Source: Kordiimonadaceae bacterium (GTDB lineage: Bacteria > Pseudomonadota > Alphaproteobacteria > Sphingomonadales > Emcibacteraceae). Taken from it: DNA of 64,000 nt. Both the position numbers and the translations under genes were made by a program. A model generated the notes under the pieces. It ran no database searches. It was not told the origin of the DNA and saw only the letters and a list, made by a program, of their open reading frames with translations. The stretch covers positions 62,001-126,000 of the forward strand of contig JACKKT010000007.1 of assembly GCA_024236295.1 (NCBI GenBank). Reading direction: 5' to 3'. Within the stretch, counting starts at the first letter, position 1. Each line of letters begins with the position of its first letter. Shown in pieces: positions 34,948 through 43,437 of this stretch.

Positions 34948-36084
34948 ATGCCTAAAAATTTCCTATCCCCCATTGAAGATGTTCTTGAAGATGCAAAAAA
35001 CGGGCGGATGTTCATCCTTGTTGATGATGAGGACCGTGAAAATGAAGGGGATTTGATCATCCCTGCACAAATGGCAACGCCTGATGCCATCAATTTTATG
35101 GCCACTCACGGTCGGGGTCTGGTTTGCCTGGCGCTGACGGCACGAAGAGCAGAAGATCTGGGTCTTTCTATGATGTCACAGAAAAATGCCACAAGACATC
35201 AGACAGCCTTTACAACTTCAATTGAAGCTGCGGAAGGAGTGACAACCGGCATATCAGCTGCTGACCGTGCACATACTATATCTGTGGCCATTGACCCGAC
35301 AAAAGGCAAAGATGATATTGTGACACCCGGGCATGTTTTTCCGATTGTTGCCAAGAGGGGTGGTGTACTCGTTCGTGCCGGTCATACGGAAGCGGCCGTT
35401 GATGTGGCCCGTCTTGCCGGCCTTATTCCAGCGGGTGTTATCTGTGAAATTATGAAAGATGATGGCACTATGGCGCGCCTTCCTGATTTGATAGAATTTG
35501 CCAGAAAGCATAATCTGAAAGTGGCAACCATTGCGGATCTGATTGCCTACAGACGTCGCAATGATAATCTGGTTCAGTGTATTGACACCACCAAGGTTGA
35601 TAGTGAATTTGGGGGCAAGTTTTTAATGAAAGCCTATCTTGCCAAGGACGATGGCATTCAGCATTTTGCCCTTGTAAAGGGTAATCCGAAGTCGGCCAAT
35701 AAAGTGCTTGTTCGCATGCATTCTTTTAATATCTTTGAAGATTTACTGGGTCAAAAGGGACCGAGAAGAAGCCAGTTTAACCGGGCCATGGAAGAACTTG
35801 GTAAAGAAGAGTGTGGTGTCTTGGTATTCATTCGTGAAAACCGGAAGACATATATTACCGACCAGATTGAAAAGAAAGATCAAAAAGTGAAGAAACAATC
35901 GCCTAATATCAAAAATTATGGCATTGGCGCCCAAATTCTTCTCGATCTGGGCGTAAAAGACTTTGTTTTGCTTTCTGACAGTGAACAGAATGTAATTGGT
36001 ATTGAAGGGTATGGGTTAAATATTATCGGTCATCAAAGATTTGATGAAACTCTCGACCTTCAGATTGTAAAGAAAAAAGGATAA
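34948..36084 (+). CDS. ribB: DHBP synthase fused to a degenerate GTP cyclohydrolase II domain (RibBX type)
   Basis: The N-terminal domain (about 1-205 of 378) makes 3,4-dihydroxy-2-butanone 4-phosphate from ribulose 5-phosphate: DDEDRENEGDL, THGRGLVCLAL and RAGHTEAAVD are all present. The C-terminal part (about 215-375) aligns in outline with GTP cyclohydrolase II (RMHSFNIFEDLLG; YGIGAQILLDLGV), but the zinc-binding Cys cluster (Cys-x10-Cys-x-Cys) is absent: the position following the HS motif has Phe-Asn, and the SLRCDCG-like segment is replaced by RRSQFNRAM. GTP opening is therefore unlikely. This matches the RibBX architecture described for other proteobacteria. It lies between ribE and ribH. 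Confidence 0.9.
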   Translation: MPKNFLSPIEDVLEDAKNGRMFILVDDEDRENEGDLIIPAQMATPDAINFMATHGRGLVCLALTARRAEDLGLSMMSQKNATRHQTAFTTSIEAAEGVTTGISAADRAHTISVAIDPTKGKDDIVTPGHVFPIVAKRGGVLVRAGHTEAAVDVARLAGLIPAGVICEIMKDDGTMARLPDLIEFARKHNLKVATIADLIAYRRRNDNLVQCIDTTKVDSEFGGKFLMKAYLAKDDGIQHFALVKGNPKSANKVLVRMHSFNIFEDLLGQKGPRRSQFNRAMEELGKEECGVLVFIRENRKTYITDQIEKKDQKVKKQSPNIKNYGIGAQILLDLGVKDFVLLSDSEQNVIGIEGYGLNIIGHQRFDETLDLQIVKKKG

Positions 36085-36088
36085 AAGT

Positions 36089-36520
36089 ATGAAGCTGCTG
36101 ATTGTCGAAGCCAGGTTTTACGAGGATATTGCCGATGAACTTGTAAAAGGCGCAATTCAGGTGCTTGAGGAAATCGGCGCAGAATATGACCGTATATCTG
36201 TGCCGGGAGCATTTGAAATTCCGGCAGCTATAAGGTTCGCCGCCGATGGCCATGACGATTATGATGGTTATGTCGCCCTTGGGTGCGTCATTCGCGGTGA
36301 AACGACACACTATGATTATGTCTGTGAAGAAAGCGCCAGAGCATTACAGGATCTGGCAGTCAGGGACAGACTGGCCATCGGTTATGGAATATTAACAGTA
36401 GAAAACAGGGAGCAGGCCTGGGCTAGATGTTCAGTTGAGAAACATAACAAGGGCGCGGCAGTAACACATGCGGCTATAAGGATGATTGAGCTTAAAAAAC
36501 AATACGGATTAATACGCTAA
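36089..36520 (+). CDS. ribH: 6,7-dimethyl-8-ribityllumazine synthase
   Basis: This 143-residue enzyme joins the RibD product and DHBP to form lumazine. SVPGAFEIPAA, GCVIRGETTHYDYVC (with the catalytic His of the THYDYV segment) and NKGAAVTHAAIRM are all in place. It is slightly short but complete, starting directly at the first beta strand (MKLLIVEARFY). It lies 4 bases after ribBX, and its stop shares one base with the nusB start. Confidence 0.96.
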   Translation: MKLLIVEARFYEDIADELVKGAIQVLEEIGAEYDRISVPGAFEIPAAIRFAADGHDDYDGYVALGCVIRGETTHYDYVCEESARALQDLAVRDRLAIGYGILTVENREQAWARCSVEKHNKGAAVTHAAIRMIELKKQYGLIR

Positions 36521-36978
36521 TGGCGACAGAAAAGTCAGGAAAAGGCGGAGCACGAAGCTCGGCCCGTCTAGCTGCCGTTCAGGCGTTATATCAGATAGAA
36601 GCAAGCGGTTCTCCCAGCAGGATTGTTATTAAGGAATTTGTTGATCATCGTCTTGGGGAACTCATTGATGATGAGCAGTTTGCCAAAGCAGATAAAGCAT
36701 TTTTTATAGACCTTGTTTCCGGTGTTGATGGCCGATCAATTGAAATCGATGACTTGATTACTTCGAATCTAACGGACAGCTGGAGCCTTGACCGTATTGA
36801 ATCTGTGGCGCGTGCTGTTTTAAGATCAGGTGTTTATGAAATTCTGGCTAGACCGGATGTGCCGACAAATGTGATAATCAATGAATATGTTGATGTTACT
36901 AAAGCGTTTTTTGATAATTCTACACCGGCATTTGTGAACGGAATACTTGATAAAATTGCAAAACTGACGAGAGAATAG
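36520..36978 (+). CDS. nusB: Transcription antitermination factor NusB
   Basis: This 152-residue RNA-binding protein of the rRNA antitermination complex is all alpha-helical; ARLAAVQALYQIEASG, the SWSLDRIESVARAVLRSGVYEI stretch (positions about 87-108) and VNGILDKIAKL near the end are its signatures. The order ribH-nusB-thiL is widespread. Its TAG stop (36976-36978) is in the same frame as the following thiL coding sequence, with only ACA between the stop and the thiL CTG. Confidence 0.96.
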   Translation: MATEKSGKGGARSSARLAAVQALYQIEASGSPSRIVIKEFVDHRLGELIDDEQFAKADKAFFIDLVSGVDGRSIEIDDLITSNLTDSWSLDRIESVARAVLRSGVYEILARPDVPTNVIINEYVDVTKAFFDNSTPAFVNGILDKIAKLTRE

Positions 36979-36981
36979 ACA

Positions 36982-37956
36982 CTGTCAAAATCAGAATTTG
37001 ACCTCATAGAAAAATATTTTGCTCCTTTAAGTACAACTGGAGCTCCTGCATTCTCATTAACAAATGATGCTGCAATATACTCTTCAGAACCGAACAAAAA
37101 TTTGATTTTTACTAAGGATATGTTGGTTGGTGGCATACATTTTTTCGAAAATGATGATCCCTATCTTATAGCAAAAAAAGCTTTGAGGGTTAATCTGTCC
37201 GATTTAGCTTCAATGGGTGCAGAGCCTCTCGGTTATTTGCTAGGGATTGCTTTGCCTAACAAAAATTTTGACCCTGATAAATGGCTTTCTCCATTTGTCG
37301 ATGGGCTTAAGGATGATCAGGAAAGATATCAACTGAAACTTTGGGGCGGAGACACAGTGTCTACAACGGGACCAGTTACAGTTTCAGTCACGGCCATTGG
37401 GCAAACAGAAAACACAGTATGTCTTTCCAGATCAGGAGCAAAAATTGGCGATAATATATATGTTTCAGGAACTTTGGGAGATGCGGCTGCTGGTTTAGTC
37501 GTTCTAAGGGAAAAAATGGATCAGGAAAAGTTTGAGTATCTTATTAAGCGATATCATTTGCCTGAGCCTAGGATCAAGCTAGGTAGGGCTTTGTTGGAAA
37601 TAGCAACGTCAATGTTGGATATATCGGATGGTCTTTTGGGGGATATTTCGCATATTTGCCGTCATTCAAATATTGGTGCTGAGATAGAATCAAAAAAAAT
37701 TCCTGTTTCATCGGCACTCGGTAATCTTTTGGCAACCAAAGCAGATTATAGTTCACTTACCTGGAGCGGGGGTGATGATTACGAATTATTATTCACCACT
37801 TCACCAAGTAATGACCATGTAATAAAGAAACTATCAGGACAGTTAGGAATAAAGCTGACTAAAATAGGTAAAATTACTGAAGGTCATAAAGTGACGATAT
37901 TGGATGGCGAAGGCGTTGAAATTAAATTTAATAAACGGGGCTTTAGTCATTTCTAA
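36982..37956 (+). CDS. thiL: Thiamine-monophosphate kinase with apparent CTG start
   Basis: ThiL phosphorylates thiamine monophosphate to the cofactor diphosphate. The protein similarity begins at SEFDLIEKYFAPL right after CTG at 36982; the only in-frame ATG is 40 codons later, beyond the first ATP/Mg motifs, so I take CTG as the start (324 residues, normal length). Motifs: KDMLVGGIHF, ALRVNLSDLASMGAEP, DISDGLLGDI and SGGDDYELLF. The usual GDD/TDD at the first metal site reads TNDAA, with Asn for the first Asp. It follows nusB in the same frame, separated by TAG-ACA. Confidence 0.88.
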   Translation: MSKSEFDLIEKYFAPLSTTGAPAFSLTNDAAIYSSEPNKNLIFTKDMLVGGIHFFENDDPYLIAKKALRVNLSDLASMGAEPLGYLLGIALPNKNFDPDKWLSPFVDGLKDDQERYQLKLWGGDTVSTTGPVTVSVTAIGQTENTVCLSRSGAKIGDNIYVSGTLGDAAAGLVVLREKMDQEKFEYLIKRYHLPEPRIKLGRALLEIATSMLDISDGLLGDISHICRHSNIGAEIESKKIPVSSALGNLLATKADYSSLTWSGGDDYELLFTTSPSNDHVIKKLSGQLGIKLTKIGKITEGHKVTILDGEGVEIKFNKRGFSHF

Positions 37957-37971
37957 AACCGGGAATAAAGA

Positions 37972-38484
37972 ATGGCTAATGAAGAAGAACAGCAAAATAA
38001 CGAACAGAATAATCCTAAAAGCGGTAACAAAAAATTACTTTTAATTGGCCTGATCGCAGGCTTGATTGTCGGTGGCGGCGGCGCTGCAGGTTTTTTTATT
38101 ATGCAATCCCATGAAGCCTTAGAAGAAGTTCAAGAAGAAAAAATTGTCGGGGAAAAAGAACCGGAGCTTCCAGATTATCAATATGCCAGAATGGAGAGAC
38201 TTCAATTACCTTTATTTTATGAAGGCAAAATTTTAAATTATGCCCTTATGGATGTGTCAATTGAAGTTATTGGCAATAAAGACAAAATGCTTGTTGTGAA
38301 AAATATTATTATCATCCGGGATGCACTATTGCGTTTTTACAGCGTAAATCCTGTTGGCCGTGATGATAATCCACGAATTGTTAATTTTGATAAGTTATCA
38401 GAAAAAATAAAAAGTCTGGTAGACGAAGAATTAAAAAAGGAAATTGTATCCCGTGTTGTAATTACACAAAGCAGAAATATTTAA
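37972..38484 (+). CDS. fliL: FliL-family flagellar basal body-associated protein
   Basis: This 170-residue protein has a short acidic and Asn/Gln-rich cytoplasmic N-terminus, one transmembrane helix (about 24-45, rich in Gly), and a periplasmic FliL-like domain with LNYALMDVSIEVIGNKDKMLVVKN-type strands (positions about 84-107; quoted in part) and a C-terminal FDKLSEKIKSLVDEELKKEIV helix. FliL supports the stator. Sequence identity to FliL is modest, so a FliL-like paralogue is possible. It lies 15 bases after thiL, away from other flagellar genes, and its end overlaps the convergent bamE by 4 bases. Confidence 0.72.
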   Translation: MANEEEQQNNEQNNPKSGNKKLLLIGLIAGLIVGGGGAAGFFIMQSHEALEEVQEEKIVGEKEPELPDYQYARMERLQLPLFYEGKILNYALMDVSIEVIGNKDKMLVVKNIIIIRDALLRFYSVNPVGRDDNPRIVNFDKLSEKIKSLVDEELKKEIVSRVVITQSRNI

Positions 38485-38942
38485 TTTCCAGCCTGTGGTC
38501 CTCCTGTCGCCGAACCAAAACGACCAATATTTCCAAATAATTCAGCAAAAAAATTAACATCCCTGCCGTGAGTTACAGTTTTTTTGGAAACCGGGTCAAT
38601 GACTTTATTGTCTGCAACTGTGTAACGTCTAATATCTGAAACATAATTTTCGTCATCAAAAGTAATTGCTAAAATATTCATTTCAACTACCTTTTCTTTG
38701 AAAAAGGCCAAGCGTTCCGTTCTTTTATTATAATAATACCAGTTATTATCATCAAACGTGGCTTTCATGGTGGGATCCCCCAACATAGCCACAACAGATT
38801 GTTTGGTATCAATATCTTCCCTGATTGCGTCTACCTTTTCAGGATCGGGAATATAACCGTGATAAGCTTTGATTGTAGAGCATCCTGTAAGAAAGGTGAC
38901 CAAGAAAGAGGCAAATATTAATTTGGTAAAATGTTTTTTCAT
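38481..38942 (-). CDS. bamE: Outer membrane protein assembly factor BamE (lipoprotein)
   Basis: This is a SmpA/OmlA-family lipoprotein, part of the Bam complex that folds outer-membrane proteins. The signal peptide ends in the lipobox LTGC (about Cys20), followed by the BamE fold with the QSVVAMLGDPTMKATFDDNNW segment (positions about 49-69) and WYYYNKR. I take the ATG at 38942 (MKKHF); an in-frame GTG 3 codons upstream is possible. Length 153 residues, with a C-terminal extension typical of alphaproteobacterial members. It is divergent from the chaperone/DUF177/plsX run, the usual alphaproteobacterial arrangement. Confidence 0.92.
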   Translation of the reverse strand: MKKHFTKLIFASFLVTFLTGCSTIKAYHGYIPDPEKVDAIREDIDTKQSVVAMLGDPTMKATFDDNNWYYYNKRTERLAFFKEKVVEMNILAITFDDENYVSDIRRYTVADNKVIDPVSKKTVTHGRDVNFFAELFGNIGRFGSATGGPQAGN

Positions 38943-39178
38943 ATTGATCACAGGCTAATTTTTTAGCTATCTCATTCTGGAATTCATTGCAGTTTAAGTA
39001 ACTGCATGTTAATCCACATTCAAAAATTCAAAACAACATTTAAGTTGAATTCTAATTCTGGCAACAAAATGGCATTTGCAAGATGGCTAGTCAATAATTT
39101 AGTATATGATTTTTAGAATAATTGAATTAGTACCGCTGTTTTTTTGTTTTTATTTCAAATTTAAGAAAGTAAAATTTT

Positions 39179-39736
39179 ATGTTTGGTTTTTTGTTTAAAG
39201 AAAAAAGACTGAATGATAGCGGTCAGTTCCTGTTTCTATCTATCATTGAACAGTCGCGACTCCCTTTTTTTTATACCGATATGGAAATTGCAGACAGTAT
39301 AGATGGCAGATTTGATGTATTGGTATTACATATGGCTATAGTTCTCGATGAATTGGATAAATATAGTGAAGAAGTTCCAGAAGTAATGAAACTTAGACGA
39401 ATTCTGCAGGAAATTATGTTTGATAATCTCGATCTTACATTGCGCGAAATTGGCGTCGGGGATTTAGGAGTTGGCAAAAAAATAAAGATTATGGCCGAAG
39501 CGTTTTATGGAAGGGTAAAGACATATCAGGAATTATTTTCATCTGAGAATGTAGAAGAAATGTCTGAGGCCATTAAAAGAAATGTTTATCGGGGCTGTGA
39601 TGTTGATAAAAAGATATTAAAATATTTATCTACCTATATCTTTAAAATCCGGCGTGATGTTTCTGATCAGCCAATAAAGGAAATCATGAAAGGTAATATT
39701 TCTTTTCTAAAACCTTTGGAGATCAAAAATGACTGA
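39179..39736 (+). CDS. Ubiquinol-cytochrome c chaperone family protein (CBP3-like)
   Basis: This 185-residue protein matches the bacterial relatives of mitochondrial Cbp3/UQCC1, which assist cytochrome b assembly: LPFFYTDMEIADSIDGRFD, DLTLREIGVGDLGVGKKIK and the MAEAFYGRVKTYQ segment are characteristic. It is cytoplasmic, without membrane segments. It implies that the organism has a bc1 complex. Its stop region overlaps the DUF177 gene by 8 bases. Confidence 0.9.
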   Translation: MFGFLFKEKRLNDSGQFLFLSIIEQSRLPFFYTDMEIADSIDGRFDVLVLHMAIVLDELDKYSEEVPEVMKLRRILQEIMFDNLDLTLREIGVGDLGVGKKIKIMAEAFYGRVKTYQELFSSENVEEMSEAIKRNVYRGCDVDKKILKYLSTYIFKIRRDVSDQPIKEIMKGNISFLKPLEIKND

Positions 39737-40304
39737 TGCAAGAATTGAAAATGAATTCAGCAGGATTTTTAACCTGGATCTGATTAAAAAGAATGGCAGT
39801 GAAGTTGAATATAAGGCTACTGATGAAGAATGTAAAAACTTGGCAATAAGATTTTCCATTCCCAAAGTTGTTAGTTTGAGCGCGAGATGTATTTTAAAGA
39901 AATTGGAAGATAAATTGTTTGGTGATTACAGCTTGTTTGTAGAAATGGAAGCTGAAGTTATTCAGCAGTGTGTATTAACCCTTGATGATGTTAGCGAATC
40001 AATTAAAGAGAATTTTTCAATTATATTTAAAAGAATTTCGCTTTCTGAAGAAGCAGAAGGCCTATCAAAGGAAATTGATTTTGATGCAGATGAAGAAGAT
40101 ATAGTCATAATCCATGATAAAGAAGTTGATATCGGTGAATATATAGCCGAGTATTTATCACTCGCTATGAACCCGTATCCAAGGCGCGAAGATATTGATA
40201 GAGATAAGTTGGGCTATGCGCTGGTAACAGAAGATCATTTAAATTCAATCCCTGAAAAGAAAAATCCGTTTGAAGTTTTGAAAGACCTTAAACATAAAAC
40301 TTGA
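39729..40304 (+). CDS. DUF177 (YceD-family) protein
   Basis: This 191-residue protein has the DUF177 pattern: CILKKLEDKLFGDYSLFVEMEA followed by CVLTLDDVSESI, where Cys marks the conserved position, and a C-terminal acidic segment with DIGEYIAEYLSLAMNPYPR. Relatives (YceD, plant DUF177) are linked to 23S rRNA accumulation. In many bacteria it precedes rpmF and plsX; here rpmF is missing between it and plsX, as is usual in alphaproteobacteria. It overlaps the chaperone gene by 8 bases. Confidence 0.9.
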   Translation: MTDARIENEFSRIFNLDLIKKNGSEVEYKATDEECKNLAIRFSIPKVVSLSARCILKKLEDKLFGDYSLFVEMEAEVIQQCVLTLDDVSESIKENFSIIFKRISLSEEAEGLSKEIDFDADEEDIVIIHDKEVDIGEYIAEYLSLAMNPYPRREDIDRDKLGYALVTEDHLNSIPEKKNPFEVLKDLKHKT

Positions 40305-40418
40305 AGATAAAGTTTATTACTATATTTTAAACAGATATCATGATGAACCTGTTGTTAACGGTTCTGATATAAAATGGTTTAAGATATTAATAAAAAGATT
40401 ATAGAATAAGGGTATGCT

Positions 40419-41513
40419 TTGACGCGTGAACTTATAATTTCATTAGATGCAATGGGTGGTGATCACGCTCCCGATATTGTTATTGAGGGGGCAAGTATTG
40501 CTCGTGAAAGAGTGCCATATGTACGGTTTCTGATTTTTGGTGACGAAACAAAAATTGTTCCTTTGCTTACCCGTTATCCAATTTTAAAGGGATGTTGCGA
40601 GGTACATCATACGGATAAAGTAATTTCAGCGGATGAAAAACCAAGTCAGGCGCTTCGGCGTGGCCGTGACAGCAGTATGGGGCAGACAATTCAGTCCGTA
40701 AAAGACGGGAAAGCTCAGGCAGCAGTTCTTGCGGGTAATACAGGGGCCCAAATGGCGCTTGCCAAATTTATTTTAAGAACCATGCCTGGGATTGATCGCC
40801 CCGCGCTTGCAACACTCATTCCTACAAATCGCGGTGAAAGCGTAATGCTGGACTTAGGTGCGAATGTGGAATGTGATGAAAATAATCTTGTTCAGTTTGC
40901 AATTATGGGGGCAGCTTTTGCAAGAACCGTTCTTGGTGTCTCCAAGCCAACTGTTGCCATTCTTAATGTTGGTGTTGAGGAACTAAAAGGTAGTGATGCC
41001 ATCAAGAATGCTGATCGTATATTACGAGAAGCAAATATTCCAATGGATTATAAAGGCTTCACAGAAGGGCACGGACTAGGCGGTGGCGTAGTAGACGTTG
41101 TCGTTACAGATGGTTTTACAGGAAATATCGCCCTTAAAACGGCTGAAGGTACAGCAAAAATGATTGCAAACCTTTTAAAAAGATCTTTAAACGAGTCTCT
41201 TTTTTCTAAGATAGGTGCACTGTTTGCCAGTTCGTCTTTAATGTCGCTCAGAAATCATCTTGATCCTAATAATCATAATGGTGCCGTATTTATGGGGCTT
41301 AATGGACTTGTGATCAAAAGCCATGGTGGTGCGTCTGCAAAAGGATTTGCCAGTGCGATCGGCGTAGCTATAGATATGGCAGAAAATGATCTAGCGGGTA
41401 AAATTACCCGGGATTTGAAGAATTTCAACAGTACTGTTGCAGAACAGGATGAAAATCAGATGGCCGAGAACGATGACACTATTGTCGAAATGAACATCAA
41501 GGAACATAAATAA
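40419..41513 (+). CDS. plsX: Phosphate acyltransferase PlsX
   Basis: This 364-residue enzyme makes acyl-phosphate from acyl-ACP for phospholipid synthesis. ISLDAMGGDHAPDIVIEGA, VLAGNTGAQMALAKF, LDLGANVECD and HGLGGGVVDVVVTDGFTGNI are family signatures. The start is TTG at 40419, preceded by AAGGG; the nearby ATG (40414) is in another frame and stops at once. Its TAA overlaps the fabH ATG by one base, coupling the two lipid genes. Confidence 0.95.
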   Translation: MTRELIISLDAMGGDHAPDIVIEGASIARERVPYVRFLIFGDETKIVPLLTRYPILKGCCEVHHTDKVISADEKPSQALRRGRDSSMGQTIQSVKDGKAQAAVLAGNTGAQMALAKFILRTMPGIDRPALATLIPTNRGESVMLDLGANVECDENNLVQFAIMGAAFARTVLGVSKPTVAILNVGVEELKGSDAIKNADRILREANIPMDYKGFTEGHGLGGGVVDVVVTDGFTGNIALKTAEGTAKMIANLLKRSLNESLFSKIGALFASSSLMSLRNHLDPNNHNGAVFMGLNGLVIKSHGGASAKGFASAIGVAIDMAENDLAGKITRDLKNFNSTVAEQDENQMAENDDTIVEMNIKEHK

Positions 41514-42490
41514 TGGGCGTAATACGTTCAGTCGTTTCCGGTACAGGGTCATACCTTCCTGAGAAAATACTTACTAACAAAGAGCTGGAAAAAAAAGTCG
41601 ATACATCCGATGAGTGGATTATCGAAAGAACAGGAATTAAGCAACGACATATAGCATCTGGATCAGAGGTCACATCGGACCTCGCCGTTAAGGCAGCAAT
41701 TAAAGCTCTGGAAAGTGCAAATCTAAAAGCAACGGATATTGATCTTATTATTGTTGCCACTTCGACTGCGGATCAGACATTTCCATCTACTGCGACAACA
41801 GTTCAATATAAACTTGGAAATACGAGTGGTGCTGCATTCGATGTACAAGCGGTTTGCTCTGGTTTTATATACGCTCTGACGGTTGCTGATAATTTTATCA
41901 AGGCAGGTCAATCGAAACATGCGCTCGTAATTGGTGCTGAAACTTTTTCCCGAATTCTTGACTGGGAAGACCGCACAACCTGTGTTCTTTTTGGTGATGG
42001 TGCAGGTGCAGTTATTCTTTCTGCTCATAATGGCGCTGGAGATAACAAGGACCGGGGCATTTTGGCATCGCGAATTCATTCTGATGGCACATATAACGAT
42101 CTTCTTTATGTTGATGGCGGGGTGTCATCTACAGGTACAGTTGGTTATTTGCGGATGAAAGGAAAAGAAGTTTTCCGCCATGCTGTCGTGAAACTGGCGG
42201 GTGTTATTGGTGAAGTGCTTGAAGATAGCAATATGACCCCTGACAATATTGACTGGATTGTCCCGCATCAGGCCAATAAAAGAATTCTCGACGGAACAGC
42301 AAGAAAGTTGCAGGTTGACCCTGATAAAGTAATTGTGACAGTAGATAAGCATGCCAACACATCGGCTGCATCCATTCCACTGGCACTGGATGAAGCTGTC
42401 AGGGATGGGCGAATCACTATAGGTCAAGTGGTGATTTTAGAAGCCATGGGAGGCGGATTCACCTGGGGTGCTTGTCTACTGAGGTGGTAA
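41513..42490 (+). CDS. fabH: Beta-ketoacyl-ACP synthase III
   Basis: This 325-residue enzyme starts fatty-acid synthesis by condensing acetyl-CoA with malonyl-ACP. The catalytic triad is visible: Cys115 in QAVCSGFIYAL, His in WIVPHQANKRIL and Asn in KHANTSAASIP. LFGDGAGAVIL and the GGGFTWGA ending are standard. It follows plsX with a one-base overlap and precedes ihfA by 140 bases. Confidence 0.97.
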   Translation: MGVIRSVVSGTGSYLPEKILTNKELEKKVDTSDEWIIERTGIKQRHIASGSEVTSDLAVKAAIKALESANLKATDIDLIIVATSTADQTFPSTATTVQYKLGNTSGAAFDVQAVCSGFIYALTVADNFIKAGQSKHALVIGAETFSRILDWEDRTTCVLFGDGAGAVILSAHNGAGDNKDRGILASRIHSDGTYNDLLYVDGGVSSTGTVGYLRMKGKEVFRHAVVKLAGVIGEVLEDSNMTPDNIDWIVPHQANKRILDGTARKLQVDPDKVIVTVDKHANTSAASIPLALDEAVRDGRITIGQVVILEAMGGGFTWGACLLRW

Positions 42491-42630
42491 TATTTGCATT
42501 TAGTGTGATATTTTTATCTTTTTTCCCGATTTGGCACATAATCTAGACTATTAGGAACTATACGCATCCCTTTGATATTGACCGAATAATCCTGCTACAG
42601 TAGGCTAGGGAAAAAATAAGAGGTAGGAAC

Positions 42631-42924
42631 ATGAGTGGAAAAACAGTAACAAGGGCTGATTTAATTGAAGCCGTTTATCAGGAAGTGGGATTATCCAGAA
42701 ATGAGTCTGCTGACCTTGTGGAAACAGTGCTTGATGAAATTGCCGCTAATCTGACCAACGGTGACAATGTTAAAATTTCTTCATTCGGCAGTTTTATAGT
42801 TCGTGATAAAGGGGGCCGTGTTGGACGCAATCCGAAAACGGGCGAAGAAGTTCCAATTGAGCCTAGAAGAGTGCTGGTATTCAGACCTTCACAGGTTTTG
42901 AAAGACAGAGTCAGCAAATCGTAA
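42631..42924 (+). CDS. ihfA: Integration host factor subunit alpha
   Basis: This 97-residue HU/IHF-family DNA-bending protein is complete. It starts SGKTVTRADLIEAVYQEVG, contains FGSFIVRDKGGRVGRNPKTG with the beta-arm, and places Pro in EVPIEPRRVLVFRPS at the intercalating tip region. The sequence fits the alpha rather than the beta subunit or HU. GAGGTAGGAAC before the ATG is a good ribosome site. The order fabH-ihfA-merR is conserved in alphaproteobacteria. Confidence 0.96.
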   Translation: MSGKTVTRADLIEAVYQEVGLSRNESADLVETVLDEIAANLTNGDNVKISSFGSFIVRDKGGRVGRNPKTGEEVPIEPRRVLVFRPSQVLKDRVSKS

Positions 42925-43002
42925 AAAAATAGAAGTAAGCAGGCTGTAAATATGTTGTTTGACAAAGCAACTGTGCGGCTGCACAGAAAGATATTGAGCT
43001 AA

Positions 43003-43419
43003 ATGTCAGCCTCTAAACAAGCCAAATCTCCAAATGCTTTCAGAACGATCAGTGAAGTTGCTGACAGTATTGGCATTCCGCAGCATGTACTTCGTTTCTG
43101 GGAAAGTAAATTCAGCCAGATCAAGCCTATGAAACGTGGGGGAGGTCGCCGCTACTATCGTCCTGAAGATGTTGAGGTTATTGATGCCATAAGAAGGCTG
43201 CTGCATGATGACGGCTACACTATTAAAGGCGCACAGAAACTTCTGCGTGAACATGGTGTTAAAGCTGTTGTTCAGCAAAATTTTGTACTCAGCCCCGAGG
43301 GCGATGAAAAGCAAGATGAGCTTCCTGTAATAGCCAACACGGACGATGTTTCATTAACGTCAATCAGAGACAAGCTTGAAGAGGTCAGTGAAAATCTGAA
43401 GTCTGCTCTCAAATCATAA
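43003..43419 (+). CDS. MerR-family transcriptional regulator
   Basis: This 138-residue protein has an N-terminal MerR winged helix: FRTISEVADSIGIPQHVLRFW, then FSQIKPMKRGGGRRYYRPEDVEVI and LLHDDGYTIKGAQKLLREHG. The C-terminal 50 residues are a short helix without metal-binding cysteines, so the effector is unknown. It follows ihfA, as its relatives usually do. It ends 18 bases from a convergent gene. Confidence 0.93.
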   Translation: MSASKQAKSPNAFRTISEVADSIGIPQHVLRFWESKFSQIKPMKRGGGRRYYRPEDVEVIDAIRRLLHDDGYTIKGAQKLLREHGVKAVVQQNFVLSPEGDEKQDELPVIANTDDVSLTSIRDKLEEVSENLKSALKS

Positions 43420-43437
43420 TTATAGCAATGATTTGCA

